From IMG/VR virus record IMGVR_UViG_3300030099_007661, positions 7,484 to 30,527 of that record: DNA of 23,044 nucleotides; one strand, 5' to 3'. Position 1 is the stretch's first letter. Every line of letters starts with the position of its first letter. The notes beneath the pieces are model-generated. The model saw only the letters and a list, made by a program, of their open reading frames with translations, had not been told where the DNA came from and searched no databases. A program made the position numbers and the translations under genes. Shown here one piece after another: positions 1-8,676 of the stretch. Origin of the DNA: a virus.

Positions 1-308
1 GTTGAACGATACTGGTCTGGTACGAGTATTGCTGTGCCTTTGTGCCGGACTGATTTGATTGGGTTCTTCAGGATGCTTGTCCCCGGCTCAGTAGTTGCTG
101 GATATATATCACACACCCAATTGCCATTCACTTTATAGAAAACATTCAGGAAGTCGTCAAACTTTGAAGCATCTCCTGATTCATTCCTGACTCCTACGAT
201 ATTCAGGTTATAATTTCCATTCTCAAAAAAAGCATACCCCTTTTGAGAGAAAGCTTTCTTATATTGTTCTACCATAACTTTGGCAGAAAGTCCAGTTAAT
301 TTAGCCAT
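1..308 (-). CDS. Phage hypothetical protein, N-terminal part (runs off the window)
   Basis: An open frame starts at ATG 308-306 and continues past the window edge, giving at least 102 residues. The start is supported by an AGGAG Shine-Dalgarno about seven bases upstream, and it lies 10 bases after the polymerase stop codon, so it is probably co-transcribed. The protein begins MAKLTGLSAK and later reads NIVGVRNE, FDDFLNVFY, TTEPGTS and KGTAILVPDQY. This order (VGVR, FDD, TTxPG, GTAIL near a QY) resembles a domain I recall from many phage hypothetical proteins, some near lysis or tail genes. I cannot assign a function. No signal peptide or membrane segment is visible in the part present. Confidence 0.75.
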   Translation of the reverse strand, partial: MAKLTGLSAKVMVEQYKKAFSQKGYAFFENGNYNLNIVGVRNESGDASKFDDFLNVFYKVNGNWVCDIYPATTEPGTSILKNPIKSVRHKGTAILVPDQYRS

Positions 309-318
309 TTTTATTCTC

Positions 319-3300
319 CTATGCTAAAAGCTTAAACATTTTTCTGACACTGAAGGTGGAAAACCCCCAATTTGGGTCATACTTCAACCTTGCCATGTAT
401 GGTCGGTTAATATGTATGATATCCCTCTCCGGGTCAACGCCCCAGCATCTAATTGTATTAGTTTCATTGTTGTCATCAATAACCTTGACGACAAAAAAGT
501 TTTTACCGTTCTTTGACTTCTTTAGTTTACACTCCCTTGGAATGAACCAAGTCACACCCAGCTCTGGGTCATATTCTGAAATGGGGGGGATATAAAGTTC
601 GTTAAGTTTGTTTCTTACCGTTTCAGTTATGACAGAGCTAATCGGGAAAACACCGGTTAGATTAACTAAGGATTCGAGCTTCTCTTCTTCACTGAAGTCC
701 CCCTCTGGTTCGTACTTTGCGATATTTTCCTCTAGGTTTTTCAGCTTCCTTGGGCGGTCGACGCAAACTGCCGACCAAAAATGGCGGAGGCCCGAGAACC
801 TCTCGTCAACCAAGTCGTTGAGTGCTTGTGCGCGACATAGAGCATCTAGAGCCTTTTTATTGAGCTTTGAATATTTAACCTTGTCGTGAAACAAAAAGTC
901 TTCAACCGTGTTAAATGGCCTGTGTTCAATAATCTGCTGAATAGCGACTGCGCCGAGGCCCTTGATAGATGTTAGGGGTTGGACCAATGTCTTACTATCT
1001 TCGCTAATCTCCCAATTCACACCCGAAGTGTTTATGTTCAGAGGCTCAACGATATATCCCATTGATTTTGCGGTGGCAATAGCTCTCTCTTTTCTGGTTT
1101 CGGGCTCCTTATCCAAGAAGGCAGCTAGCCATTCGGCTGGATAGTAGTTGAGTAACCAAGCGCACTGATAGGACAAGATACAGTAAGAAACTGCATGAGA
1201 TTTATTGAAGCCATAGCCTGAAAAGTATTCAAACTTGTTCCAAAGCTCTCTTGCCTCGTGCGAGGCCATACCCTTCTCGAGGCAGCCCTTATGAAATTTG
1301 TCAAAGATTTTATCTTTCTCTTCTGCAACTACCCCTGTACCTTTCTTGGTTAAGAGTTTGCGGAGCTTGTTGCCTTCATCTAGGGTCAGGTTCTTGCCAA
1401 GCTTGTGAGCCAGAAGCGCGATTTGCTCTTGAAAAATAAGAAAACCATACGTTTCCTGAGTTACATCACGAACAGTTTGGTTCTGATACTCTACCTCATC
1501 CGGCTCTTGTTTTGCTCCGATGAACATCTTGTCAACGCCGGCTGACAGTGGGCCGGGTCGGTAGATAGAGGTAATCGCCGCAAGGTCTGTAATATTGTCT
1601 GGCTTTGCATTTTTGCAGAACGATTGTGCTCCGGGTTCTGTAAATTGGAAGATACCAGCCCATTTGCCTTTGTGGAATACATTTCGCCAGACCTGACTGT
1701 CATCTAGGTCAATCTTGTCTGGGTGCAGATGCTCATTGTAAAAGTTCCTGACCTGTTCAAATGTTGGGTTATCGATTCCATGGTGTCTCTTTAGGATACG
1801 CTCAACGGCGCCTTCTACCATTCTAAGAGAAGCCAAACCAAGAATATCAAACTTAATAAAACCCATGGGCTCAAGATGTCTAACATTTTGTCCTTCACTC
1901 CAAGGTGTCTGACGGACACCACCACTATTAATTAGTGGCATCCACTCATCTAGTCTCTCGCCAATCACCACACCACCGGCATGACGACTAGCAGAACGAG
2001 TCTGGCCATAGAGCGTTTCGACATGGGTCTTGATGTGTGGATATTTCTCCAAGAATTTTTGAAGCGTTTCAGAATACATCATTAGTTCTTCGAATGTCGG
2101 AGCATAAACACCAGCTGTAATGCCGTGTGCTTTCTTCGCAGGCGGCGTAGCTTCATGAACCATCTTACTGGTCACATTGTTCACCTCTGTAAACTCAATA
2201 CCATAGAACTTTGAAATGTCCTTGATAAGAGAACGAAGCTGTAATGTGTTCCAGTTAGTGATAGGCACAACTGTATCATCACCCCACTCATCAATCAGAT
2301 ATTCCTTCAGAACCATCGGGTCGGATACATCATAGTCAATATCTGGATAGCCTGAGCCGCCCTTGGTTAAAAACCGCTCAAACTGAAGACCATACTTGAT
2401 TGGGTCAACCTGCGTAATGCCAAGAACATAAGACACCAAGGAGCCGGCGGCAGAGCCGCGCCCAGGACCAACAAGCTGTTTCTCGACAGCCATATCAGAA
2501 ATAGCTTTCATTGTCAAGAAGTATTTAGAGAAGCCTCGACCATCAATGATATCGACCTCGTACTTCAACCTCTCGGCATATTCTTTGTTCTCTGCGAGAC
2601 CAAGGCTCCTAGCTCCCTCAACACATAAAGCAGCAAGAGTTTGCCCTGCCGTACTACCTTCTGGCACAACAAAGTCTGGAAGGCGAACCTCATTGTCTGG
2701 TAGAAAGTTTGCGATACGCTCGTGGGCAATATAGTAAGTTCTCTTGATGGACTCAAGAACAAGCTTGTCGTCATACTCTACTCCAACTGACTTGGAGTAA
2801 TTCTTGTATGCTTCCCACATCTGGTCTCCGTTCTTGGGATACAACTCGTATCCAATCTCCTCGACAGAAATAGGCAATTCCTCAGATAAATAATCTGGTC
2901 TGCCTTTGCCCAACCAGCCGAGGCGCTTGTATAACTCTCTGTCTTTCCAGACATTCTCATTGTAGTAGTGAGAATCCGCAGTTGATATCAAGTCGATGCC
3001 AAACTCATAGTGCATCTGAATGATATACTGGTTTAGTTCGTGCTGTTCTGGAATGTTGTTCCACTGTAACTCGCCATACCATCGGTCACCAAAGATAGAC
3101 TGCATCTTTTGTGTCGTGCTTCTCATTGCATCAAGGACAGCATCCGGGCCTTCGTCACGATTTTCCCAATAGTTTCCAGCGTATACACCACCAAGACAGG
3201 CACTGGCTGCAATGACGCCCTTGTTGTATTTCTTCAGCAAAGCATAGTCAACTCGTGGATAGCGATAGAAGTTATCGCCAACATAACTGGTTGAAATCAT

Positions 3301-3753
3301 TTTGAAAATGTTTTGTAAACCTTCTTGGTCTTGCGCAAGGAGAATAAGGTGTCGTCTACGATTTAGGACAGACTTCATCTTTTTCTTTGAAGCTTCGTTC
3401 TCGACGGTTGTACCCGATGAGCCATCTTCATACTCTGACTTCTTCTTCGCTGCTGCTTTGATTTGTTCGTATTCTTTCTTCCACTTTGCAACAGATGGAA
3501 TGAAATATGCCTCAACACCAAAGATTGGTTTGAAGTCTTTTCCTGACTTCTTCATTTTCTTGGCATGAAGAACTTGTCCTGCGAGACCATTAGCATTCCC
3601 ATGGTCAGTAAGTGCAAGGGCGTCCATGCCATTTTCATAAGCAAAGTCCATATGTTCTGCTGGGTACCCGAGGGCGTCAAAGGGTGAGCCCGCGACGGAA
3701 TGGGCATGAAGCCCGACAAAAGGAATACTAGGCTTATTTCTGGACATTTGCAA
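319..3753 (-). CDS. dnaE: DNA polymerase III alpha subunit (DnaE-type, family C), phage replicase
   Basis: This 1144-aa protein is a family C DNA polymerase, probably the main phage replicase. The N-terminal PHP domain (about 10-265) keeps the usual metal ligands: H16, H18, D26, H51, E81, H135, C186, D260 and H262. The palm has GPGRGSAAGS near 429-438, PDIDYD at 470-475 (D471 and D473 match E. coli D401 and D403) and FDILGL at 635-640 (D636 matches D555). RHAGGVVI, YRPGPLSAG and GYGFNKSHA follow in family order. A C-terminal OB-fold-like stretch lies near 1070-1130. The length is normal for DnaE. The start is either TTG at 3753, six bases after GGAGG, or ATG at 3747, twelve bases after it; I keep the TTG. 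It overlaps the 76-aa gene upstream by 20 bases. No separate DnaQ-like proofreader is seen in the window. Confidence 0.96.
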   Translation of the reverse strand: MQMSRNKPSIPFVGLHAHSVAGSPFDALGYPAEHMDFAYENGMDALALTDHGNANGLAGQVLHAKKMKKSGKDFKPIFGVEAYFIPSVAKWKKEYEQIKAAAKKKSEYEDGSSGTTVENEASKKKMKSVLNRRRHLILLAQDQEGLQNIFKMISTSYVGDNFYRYPRVDYALLKKYNKGVIAASACLGGVYAGNYWENRDEGPDAVLDAMRSTTQKMQSIFGDRWYGELQWNNIPEQHELNQYIIQMHYEFGIDLISTADSHYYNENVWKDRELYKRLGWLGKGRPDYLSEELPISVEEIGYELYPKNGDQMWEAYKNYSKSVGVEYDDKLVLESIKRTYYIAHERIANFLPDNEVRLPDFVVPEGSTAGQTLAALCVEGARSLGLAENKEYAERLKYEVDIIDGRGFSKYFLTMKAISDMAVEKQLVGPGRGSAAGSLVSYVLGITQVDPIKYGLQFERFLTKGGSGYPDIDYDVSDPMVLKEYLIDEWGDDTVVPITNWNTLQLRSLIKDISKFYGIEFTEVNNVTSKMVHEATPPAKKAHGITAGVYAPTFEELMMYSETLQKFLEKYPHIKTHVETLYGQTRSASRHAGGVVIGERLDEWMPLINSGGVRQTPWSEGQNVRHLEPMGFIKFDILGLASLRMVEGAVERILKRHHGIDNPTFEQVRNFYNEHLHPDKIDLDDSQVWRNVFHKGKWAGIFQFTEPGAQSFCKNAKPDNITDLAAITSIYRPGPLSAGVDKMFIGAKQEPDEVEYQNQTVRDVTQETYGFLIFQEQIALLAHKLGKNLTLDEGNKLRKLLTKKGTGVVAEEKDKIFDKFHKGCLEKGMASHEARELWNKFEYFSGYGFNKSHAVSYCILSYQCAWLLNYYPAEWLAAFLDKEPETRKERAIATAKSMGYIVEPLNINTSGVNWEISEDSKTLVQPLTSIKGLGAVAIQQIIEHRPFNTVEDFLFHDKVKYSKLNKKALDALCRAQALNDLVDERFSGLRHFWSAVCVDRPRKLKNLEENIAKYEPEGDFSEEEKLESLVNLTGVFPISSVITETVRNKLNELYIPPISEYDPELGVTWFIPRECKLKKSKNGKNFFVVKVIDDNNETNTIRCWGVDPERDIIHINRPYMARLKYDPNWGFSTFSVRKMFKLLA

Positions 3754-3964
3754 TTACGGCCTCCAAATCAGACTTAATCAAATTAAGGTCTTCTAGAATT
3801 TCTTCTTGTTTTTGTTTGTTTTGCACAATTCCACCAAACAAGTCACGAAAAAATAACTGCTGGTCTGTGCTCATTGTAGCAAAAGTAAGTGGCAGCTTGG
3901 CTGCTTCCTTCGTGTGATATGCCAAGTCATCGTAGACTTGCTCTAATGTTTCTCTATCTTTCAT
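3734..3964 (-). CDS. Small acidic helical protein of unknown function
   Basis: A 76-aa protein starting MKDRETLEQVYDDL. Charged and hydrophobic residues alternate in a helical pattern; the last 30 residues, from about NKQKQEEIL to the end, look like a short coiled coil. It has no signal peptide, membrane segment or cysteine. The frame extends to a TTG at 3988 that overlaps the previous stop as TTGA, but ATG 3964 has a good Shine-Dalgarno (AAAGGA, about seven bases upstream), so I choose it. The gene overlaps the start of the DnaE-type polymerase, so translation of the two is probably coupled. An accessory role at the replisome is a guess from position only. Confidence 0.7.
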   Translation of the reverse strand: MKDRETLEQVYDDLAYHTKEAAKLPLTFATMSTDQQLFFRDLFGGIVQNKQKQEEILEDLNLIKSDLEAVIANVQK

Positions 3965-3984
3965 TTTTTTCCTTTCAGGATTTT

Positions 3985-4818
3985 TCAAATAAAATAAGGC
4001 TTTCTCATGTTTTTGGACATGCCCTTAAAGATTAAATTACTAGCATAGAAGCTCCTCAAGGAGTCCCAACTGTCAAGTGTATAATATTTTTCTATCTCTA
4101 TCATTTCTTGTACATCTATTTTATCATGTTTAAATATTTTGTCAAGTGTAAAATGCCTAGCTGACCAACGTTCTTCGATGGGTAAGCCTTTATCCCCGCC
4201 AGTGTTACTCTCATTGAGTTGCCTGCGAAAAAGCAACCAGTCCTCAGGCGTGAAGCTGAAGGGGAGATATAAGCCATCCCTAACTGACTTTCCTTTATGA
4301 AAGCCGTATATCTTTTTGCCGGCCCTTATATCTGCGCGGTGTTTTTTCATTGCCAATGGAGAATATATTGCACAAGGGAATGATACAAAGTAGCTGCTTG
4401 GTATTGCCCATTTTGATATTTTTTTTGAAACCACAAAAGATGTTAAAGCGCCGTGCAAAACAGACCACCCTAAGCTATCTATCCTGTTTCTATGCTTCTG
4501 TAGAATAGGAGTATAAAATATTGAAATGTATTCTTTTTTGTAGTCGGGATATTTTTTAAAGTTCCAGCTATCGTATATTACAGGGTCTAATATATAGTCT
4601 CCAAGTCTTTTCCTAATTAGTGGTGACGTACTGTCATTGCACACTATCCAAATGCTCTTACAACCCACATAAGCGCACTCCTTTACAGAACGCTCGACTG
4701 CTAAAAAGTCCGGTGCAATAGGCTGCAGCACGTCTGGCCATGGGAGATTAAGTTCTTCTTTTCTTCCCGCAATTGGGACAATGCCAACTAAATTCCTATT
4801 TACATGTGGTGTATCCAC
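3985..4818 (-). CDS. Nucleotidyltransferase-like protein (putative)
   Basis: A 277-aa protein. The N-terminus (about 10-62) has the layout of NTP-transferase (sugar nucleotidyltransferase) folds: a strand ending in GIVPIAG, a conserved PWPDVLQPIAPD loop, a helix VERSVKECAYVGC and a strand IWIVCND. A later stretch, ISIFYTPI followed by SLGWSVLHGAL (about 98-125), would fit the next strand and helix of that fold. The classical GxGTRL signature and a clear metal-binding Asp pair are not obvious, so activity is uncertain. I recall similar unnamed proteins from other marine phages. The start is GTG at 4818, supported by GAGGA about eight bases upstream. It overlaps the preceding gene by 23 bases. 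It could modify a sugar or nucleotide, or keep only the fold. Confidence 0.6.
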   Translation of the reverse strand: MDTPHVNRNLVGIVPIAGRKEELNLPWPDVLQPIAPDFLAVERSVKECAYVGCKSIWIVCNDSTSPLIRKRLGDYILDPVIYDSWNFKKYPDYKKEYISIFYTPILQKHRNRIDSLGWSVLHGALTSFVVSKKISKWAIPSSYFVSFPCAIYSPLAMKKHRADIRAGKKIYGFHKGKSVRDGLYLPFSFTPEDWLLFRRQLNESNTGGDKGLPIEERWSARHFTLDKIFKHDKIDVQEMIEIEKYYTLDSWDSLRSFYASNLIFKGMSKNMRKPYFI

Positions 4819-5587
4819 TATAAAATTCCTCTACTGAAGGGTTTATAAACTTGATTCTATCGCTGTCAAAATATTCATTGTTATCTTCCTCGAATAAAAT
4901 TCTCTCTACATGCTCGACGGTGACCCTCCTAAGCTTAGGTTTGGAGTTTGGTTGTGGAGCTTTTTCATAAACTCCTGCATAGCCAGCATCAGCCAGACAA
5001 CTCCTTAGCTTGAACATTGCCATTGTATCTGAATAATTAAAATCATGCAAGTCTTTTTCTTCTAGTCTTGACAGCGTTATCGCATCTGTTACCCTTTTTG
5101 CTCCATCGACTCGGCCAGAATTGTAGAAACAGGCCTTGAAAACTAATTTATCTAGCGTGTTAATTGGCGATAAGTTTTCTTTCTTGGTCCCCAGCCTGGA
5201 AAGCTTGAAGTCGTCAATAACTAAAAATGTTTTCGGTTTTGCGATTTTTACAGGGTTTTCAAAAGTAATATTCGCATTGTCGCAAATGTAACACTTCTCA
5301 AAAGTATAACTCGCCAAAAGGTCATTTCCAAATAATTTTAGACTATTATCCGACACCCTTATTCTTTTTGTTTCTTTCTCTGTCAGGTTCGCACCCACGA
5401 AACTTAAGATGTTTTGAATTTCATCAAATATCTCTCTCTTTCCCTTCATTCCGAGAAAAGACTGCTTTTCTGGGTCATCAAAGAAGAAAGGACGAAAAGT
5501 ACAATTCGCAATGAAATGGTATTGATTGTAGAAAGCGTACATTATTGAGGCAAGAGAGTGGCCGATAACGATGTTCTTTATAAACAC
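4796..5587 (-). CDS. Unknown protein with a Rossmann-like N-terminus
   Basis: A 263-aa protein that I do not recognise. It opens with a hydrophobic strand and a glycine turn, KNIVIGHSLASIMYAFY, as seen at the start of nucleotide-binding Rossmann-type folds; this is only a resemblance. The middle has a hydrophobic strand FLVIDDF (about 121-127) and the C-terminal half is rich in charged helices. No signal peptide or transmembrane segment is seen. The start is GTG at 5587; no strong Shine-Dalgarno precedes it, but it overlaps the end of the lipoprotein gene by 10 bases, suggesting translational coupling. It also overlaps the nucleotidyltransferase-like gene downstream by 23 bases, so the two may act together. 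Confidence 0.7.
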   Translation of the reverse strand: MFIKNIVIGHSLASIMYAFYNQYHFIANCTFRPFFFDDPEKQSFLGMKGKREIFDEIQNILSFVGANLTEKETKRIRVSDNSLKLFGNDLLASYTFEKCYICDNANITFENPVKIAKPKTFLVIDDFKLSRLGTKKENLSPINTLDKLVFKACFYNSGRVDGAKRVTDAITLSRLEEKDLHDFNYSDTMAMFKLRSCLADAGYAGVYEKAPQPNSKPKLRRVTVEHVERILFEEDNNEYFDSDRIKFINPSVEEFYSGYTTCK

Positions 5588-7644
5588 ATCAACTCTGACG
5601 CGAAAATATAAGCAGGTTCAAATGGATAAGACATAAGTGCTGCCTGGGGACCCTCCTCTCTCGGAAGACACGCCTCGTCAATTATAGACATCAAATCATT
5701 ATACATGCTTAGTGCATCAGATGTGAGCTGGAAATTGCGACCCCCGGTCGCAATTGCCATATCTTCCCAATCTCCGTTGAAGGGTTTAGAGAATGTGTAC
5801 AACTTTAAATTGATTGAGGCCGCGGCCGTGGCAGCAACAATCTCCGCAGTTATAGGGCGCCCGGGGCCCTCAGGGTCATCTGCATCTCGGAGATAAGATT
5901 GTTCATCCTCATCAGAGAACACAATAATGACCCTAGCCGAGTTATCTCTCCAGTTTATAATAAAATTCTCCTTATCTGGTAAACTACTCGTATCCCTCCA
6001 CCAACTGGTTGCTGCTATGTCCACAGGAGCATCCTGTGAGATGTTTCTTGTGGATAGATATATAGCATCGAGTAGCATTTCACTGCCTGTATCCATGCCT
6101 TCGTCGCCTAAAGCAGAAAAACTTGCAAGAAATTGTTCGAAGGGAGAAATATTTGATACCAAAACCAAGGTTTCATCCCCATCCTCAACAAACTCTTTTG
6201 GACCCACAATCAGCCCCCACTGAAGTGGTTCTTCCGCCCTAAAGTGAGTGGAGAACCGATTGAGAGCTATTTTTACTGCCTCGATTTCATCATCCATAGA
6301 CCCAGACCAATCAATTATAAACAAAATATCTGTTTCCCTTATTTCCTCTCCGTAATCAACAACTCCATCACAGTCATTATCGGCGCCGTCACATATCTCT
6401 TCCTGAGGTGTCACTTCGCCCAAACAAAAGCCGGCTTGAAAATTATTATCTACATCGTTGCCCCAGGCGCCGCGTGAGCAGTACATCTCTCCGGGCGAAC
6501 AGACTCCCACAAACAATGTTTCTGGCTGGGCCGTATAACAAGCTTGGGTTAAATCCTCGTCGATGGACTCATCACAATCCTCGTCGAAATTGTTGCAATC
6601 CTCCTGCTGTAAGACAATACCGATGCGCGGGTCGCATGGTGGTGGCTCTGGTACTGGGAGATATGTGCACAATGCCGCACAGTCAGTCATTCTCATCTCT
6701 GTGCAGTTCTCATCTACGCATTCACACGTCTTAAAACCCTGGCCGCACAAAAGCGGACTCTCAAAGCAAGGCATCAAGTTTCCCACATCGTCCGCGGTGC
6801 ACAGGCAATTCAGTTCTTCGTCTATTTGTCCGTCGCAATCGTTGTCTTCGCCATCACATTCCTCATCCGAAGGCTGAGTTGCGGTGCATGATATCCAATT
6901 GCCAGCCATACATGTTTCTATCCCCCTTTCACAGGCGGTCTCGCATGGCCGGACAAGTTCTTCATCAATTGTTCCGTCGCAGTCGTTATCAACGTTATCG
7001 CAGATATCTTGGGGCACTGGGCCGCAGGCATCGCAAACATTCCTTTGCTCTTCATCAATTTCGCCGTCACAGTCGTCGTCCTTATAGTTACACCTCTCTT
7101 CTTCCGGTTCGCAAACTATACACTCTCCATACTCAATATTGCCTTTGGAACATAAGATTTGTTGTTGACCCTCAACGCCCTCTATTTCACATCGAACAGA
7201 AATTGTAATATCATTCTCAATCCCCGGGGGGCACTGAAGGATAGTGTTGCAGCCACTCCTAGACAACACCTCGTTTGGAGGGCATGTCAAGTCCTGGCTC
7301 CTGTCGCAAACTTCGAACATGTCATTACAGATATTCATCACAACTTCGGACGCTTGCACGCCTAACCCACTAGGAGGGCAATACCACATCTGACGCTGGC
7401 AACACTCAGGCTTACAATCGCAAAAGTTATCCTCTGAGCTGGTAACCCTCTCACATGGGTCGATATATGCGTCAGGAAAGAGAAAATCAATATAATAAAT
7501 ATCTGCGTATGCAGCATCTAGCAGGCTCGAATCTACAGATATTCTATGTGCATCTGGATTCATGGAGGAACTGACAGAATTATCGCTGCAAGATACAAGT
7601 GCAGAGACCGTAAGAAAACAAATAAGATTTACAGTGTTGTTCAT
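5578..7644 (-). CDS. Secreted lipoprotein with MopE-like DxDxDG repeats and a C-terminal vWA domain
   Basis: A 688-aa protein with a short N-terminal signal sequence ending in a lipobox (LVSC, lipidated Cys 19). The n-region lacks positive charge, which is atypical. The middle is rich in Cys and Asp and contains five copies of a Cys-anchored DxDCDGxID-type motif (about 185-199, 215-229, 263-277, 350-364, 418-434), like the putative metal-binding MopE repeats of deltaproteobacterial surface proteins. The C-terminal vWA domain (about 438-655) keeps a full MIDAS: DWSGS at 445-449, T519 and D578. It is probably cell-surface attached and binds Ca2+ or Mg2+. The start is ATG 7644, sharing ATGA with the thyX stop; a 31-residue longer reading lacks signal-peptide character. 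Function is unknown: adhesion, surface masking and superinfection exclusion are all possible. Confidence 0.88.
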   Translation of the reverse strand: MNNTVNLICFLTVSALVSCSDNSVSSSMNPDAHRISVDSSLLDAAYADIYYIDFLFPDAYIDPCERVTSSEDNFCDCKPECCQRQMWYCPPSGLGVQASEVVMNICNDMFEVCDRSQDLTCPPNEVLSRSGCNTILQCPPGIENDITISVRCEIEGVEGQQQILCSKGNIEYGECIVCEPEEERCNYKDDDCDGEIDEEQRNVCDACGPVPQDICDNVDNDCDGTIDEELVRPCETACERGIETCMAGNWISCTATQPSDEECDGEDNDCDGQIDEELNCLCTADDVGNLMPCFESPLLCGQGFKTCECVDENCTEMRMTDCAALCTYLPVPEPPPCDPRIGIVLQQEDCNNFDEDCDESIDEDLTQACYTAQPETLFVGVCSPGEMYCSRGAWGNDVDNNFQAGFCLGEVTPQEEICDGADNDCDGVVDYGEEIRETDILFIIDWSGSMDDEIEAVKIALNRFSTHFRAEEPLQWGLIVGPKEFVEDGDETLVLVSNISPFEQFLASFSALGDEGMDTGSEMLLDAIYLSTRNISQDAPVDIAATSWWRDTSSLPDKENFIINWRDNSARVIIVFSDEDEQSYLRDADDPEGPGRPITAEIVAATAAASINLKLYTFSKPFNGDWEDMAIATGGRNFQLTSDALSMYNDLMSIIDEACLPREEGPQAALMSYPFEPAYIFASELMCL
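6343..7092 (-). repeat. Five imperfect coding repeats for DxDxDG metal-binding motifs
   Basis: Inside the lipoprotein gene five imperfect direct repeats of about 45 bases encode the pattern C-x3-D-x-D-C-D-x2-ID-E. Copies 1, 2, 3 and 5 keep DCDG; copy 4 reads DCDES. Spacing is irregular (15 to 75 residues). The DxDxDG spacing is that of EF-hand-like calcium loops, and the flanking cysteines probably form disulfides in the envelope. Confidence 0.8.
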
Positions 7645-8348
7645 TCTTCTCTCTTTCTTTGGAAAGCGCTTACAGAAATTGGGTAATGCTGGAGCGCTAT
7701 CTCCATACACGCCTTTGCAACCTGCTGAATCTCCCATTGGGCCCCGTCGTGAATGCGCAGTGAAACAAACTTTAATAAATTGTGCAAATTTACGGTTCCA
7801 TAGTATTCGGTGTATAAATTTTGCGGCAAAACTCCGCGGGCCTGCTCTCTACAAACTCCCGCTTCAATCATAGCGTTGTAAAGATTCAAACTTCTAGAGT
7901 TATGCATTTTGACAGCATTCGAGGCAGATTCATACCCTATTTGTAAATAAGCAGAATCAAGAGTTGGGTTAACCAACTCATTGTTGCTAGCCTGGCGGTT
8001 GCTTTTGTGCTGTGTTCTAAATTTTGGCGGACTATAGAACCTCATGTCAACACCGGTGTACCTTCTGCTAATCTCATTGTAGGCCCAGGTTCTATGCCTG
8101 TGGTGCTGAGAACGTATGAACAGTGGAACAGTAAAACGCATAGTAATCGTACAGTGTTCAAATGGACTGGTGTGGTTGTGCTGAATAAGGTAATTTATAA
8201 GTTTAATGTCTTTCTCGTCGAGAAAGTGCTTCTCTGCCCCGAAAGAGACTCTTGCTGCATTAACGACTGTTAAATCACTACCCATGTGGGAAACGTATTC
8301 TACTTTTCCTATTCCATCTTCGAATAAATCATAAGTCTTCTGCTTCAT
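7641..8348 (-). CDS. thyX: FAD-dependent thymidylate synthase ThyX
   Basis: A 235-aa ThyX, which makes dTMP from dUMP using methylenetetrahydrofolate, NADPH and FAD. The family motif RHRx7S is at 84-94 (RHRTWAYNEIS) and continues as RRY at 95-97. The conserved C-terminal block is present: REQARGVLPQNLYTEYYGT at about 167-185, then a LRIHDGAQWEI segment. Length is normal for the family. ATG 8348 lies inside the end of the GroES-like gene (20-base overlap), and the stop codon shares an ATGA with the lipoprotein start. With the ribonucleotide reductase nearby it supplies DNA precursors during infection. Confidence 0.97.
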   Translation of the reverse strand: MKQKTYDLFEDGIGKVEYVSHMGSDLTVVNAARVSFGAEKHFLDEKDIKLINYLIQHNHTSPFEHCTITMRFTVPLFIRSQHHRHRTWAYNEISRRYTGVDMRFYSPPKFRTQHKSNRQASNNELVNPTLDSAYLQIGYESASNAVKMHNSRSLNLYNAMIEAGVCREQARGVLPQNLYTEYYGTVNLHNLLKFVSLRIHDGAQWEIQQVAKACMEIALQHYPISVSAFQRKREE

Positions 8349-8676
8349 TGAACCCTCTTAAAAAGCCCATCACATAATTCTCTAAAATTACCGTGTATTT
8401 CTTATCTCTATACTCGATTTCCTCAGTCATTGAAGAGTCAATAATTATTGTCCTCTTTTCTCTTTCTAGGGATTTAATCTTCTGAAAAGCCATCGAGCAA
8501 TCTGGTGCAATTTCTAGAACGGTAGCCGCGACGTAGCGGCTGTTTTTGTTCTCTTTGTAGTCATCGGGCAGAATGACTGCGCTTTTTTGCTCTTCTCGGT
8601 GTTCTAGATTTTTATGTACTATAATTGTCAAGTGCCTATTCAAAGGCTTCAAAACCGGGGCTACCTTATTATACAT
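8329..8676 (-). CDS. GroES/gp31-like co-chaperonin (putative)
   Basis: A 115-aa protein that reads like a diverged GroES-type beta-barrel. It opens with VLKPLNRHLTIIV, comparable to the PLxDRVLV strand of Cpn10. It has a KSAVILPDD segment where GroES has its mobile loop and GIVLP strand, and ends with VILENYVMGFL, comparable to the final vxExDIlail strand. T4 gp31, a phage co-chaperonin used for capsid folding, has a similar size (111 aa). Identity is low, so the call rests on strand order. It overlaps the GapR-like gene by 8 bases and thyX by 20. The start is ATG 8676 with AAGGA about ten bases upstream. Confidence 0.5.
   Translation of the reverse strand: MYNKVAPVLKPLNRHLTIIVHKNLEHREEQKSAVILPDDYKENKNSRYVAATVLEIAPDCSMAFQKIKSLEREKRTIIIDSSMTEEIEYRDKKYTVILENYVMGFLRGFNEAEDL

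Noticed and set aside
4118-4145. TTGACA-16-TAAAAT inside the nucleotidyltransferase-like gene
   Set aside because: Spacing is 16, the region is AT-rich coding sequence and no operon boundary is near. It could drive the replicase genes but evidence is too thin for a feature.
6343-7092. Regular repeats that might be a CRISPR array
   Set aside because: They are imperfect, irregularly spaced and lie in frame, encoding DxDxDG motifs.
7645-7737. 31-residue N-terminal extension of the lipoprotein
   Set aside because: The extra residues lie inside the thyX gene and would bury the signal peptide and lipobox. ATG 7644 overlaps the thyX stop as ATGA.
8628-8633. TTGACA inside the GroES-like gene
   Set aside because: No -10 match occurs at 16-18 bases, so it is probably chance.
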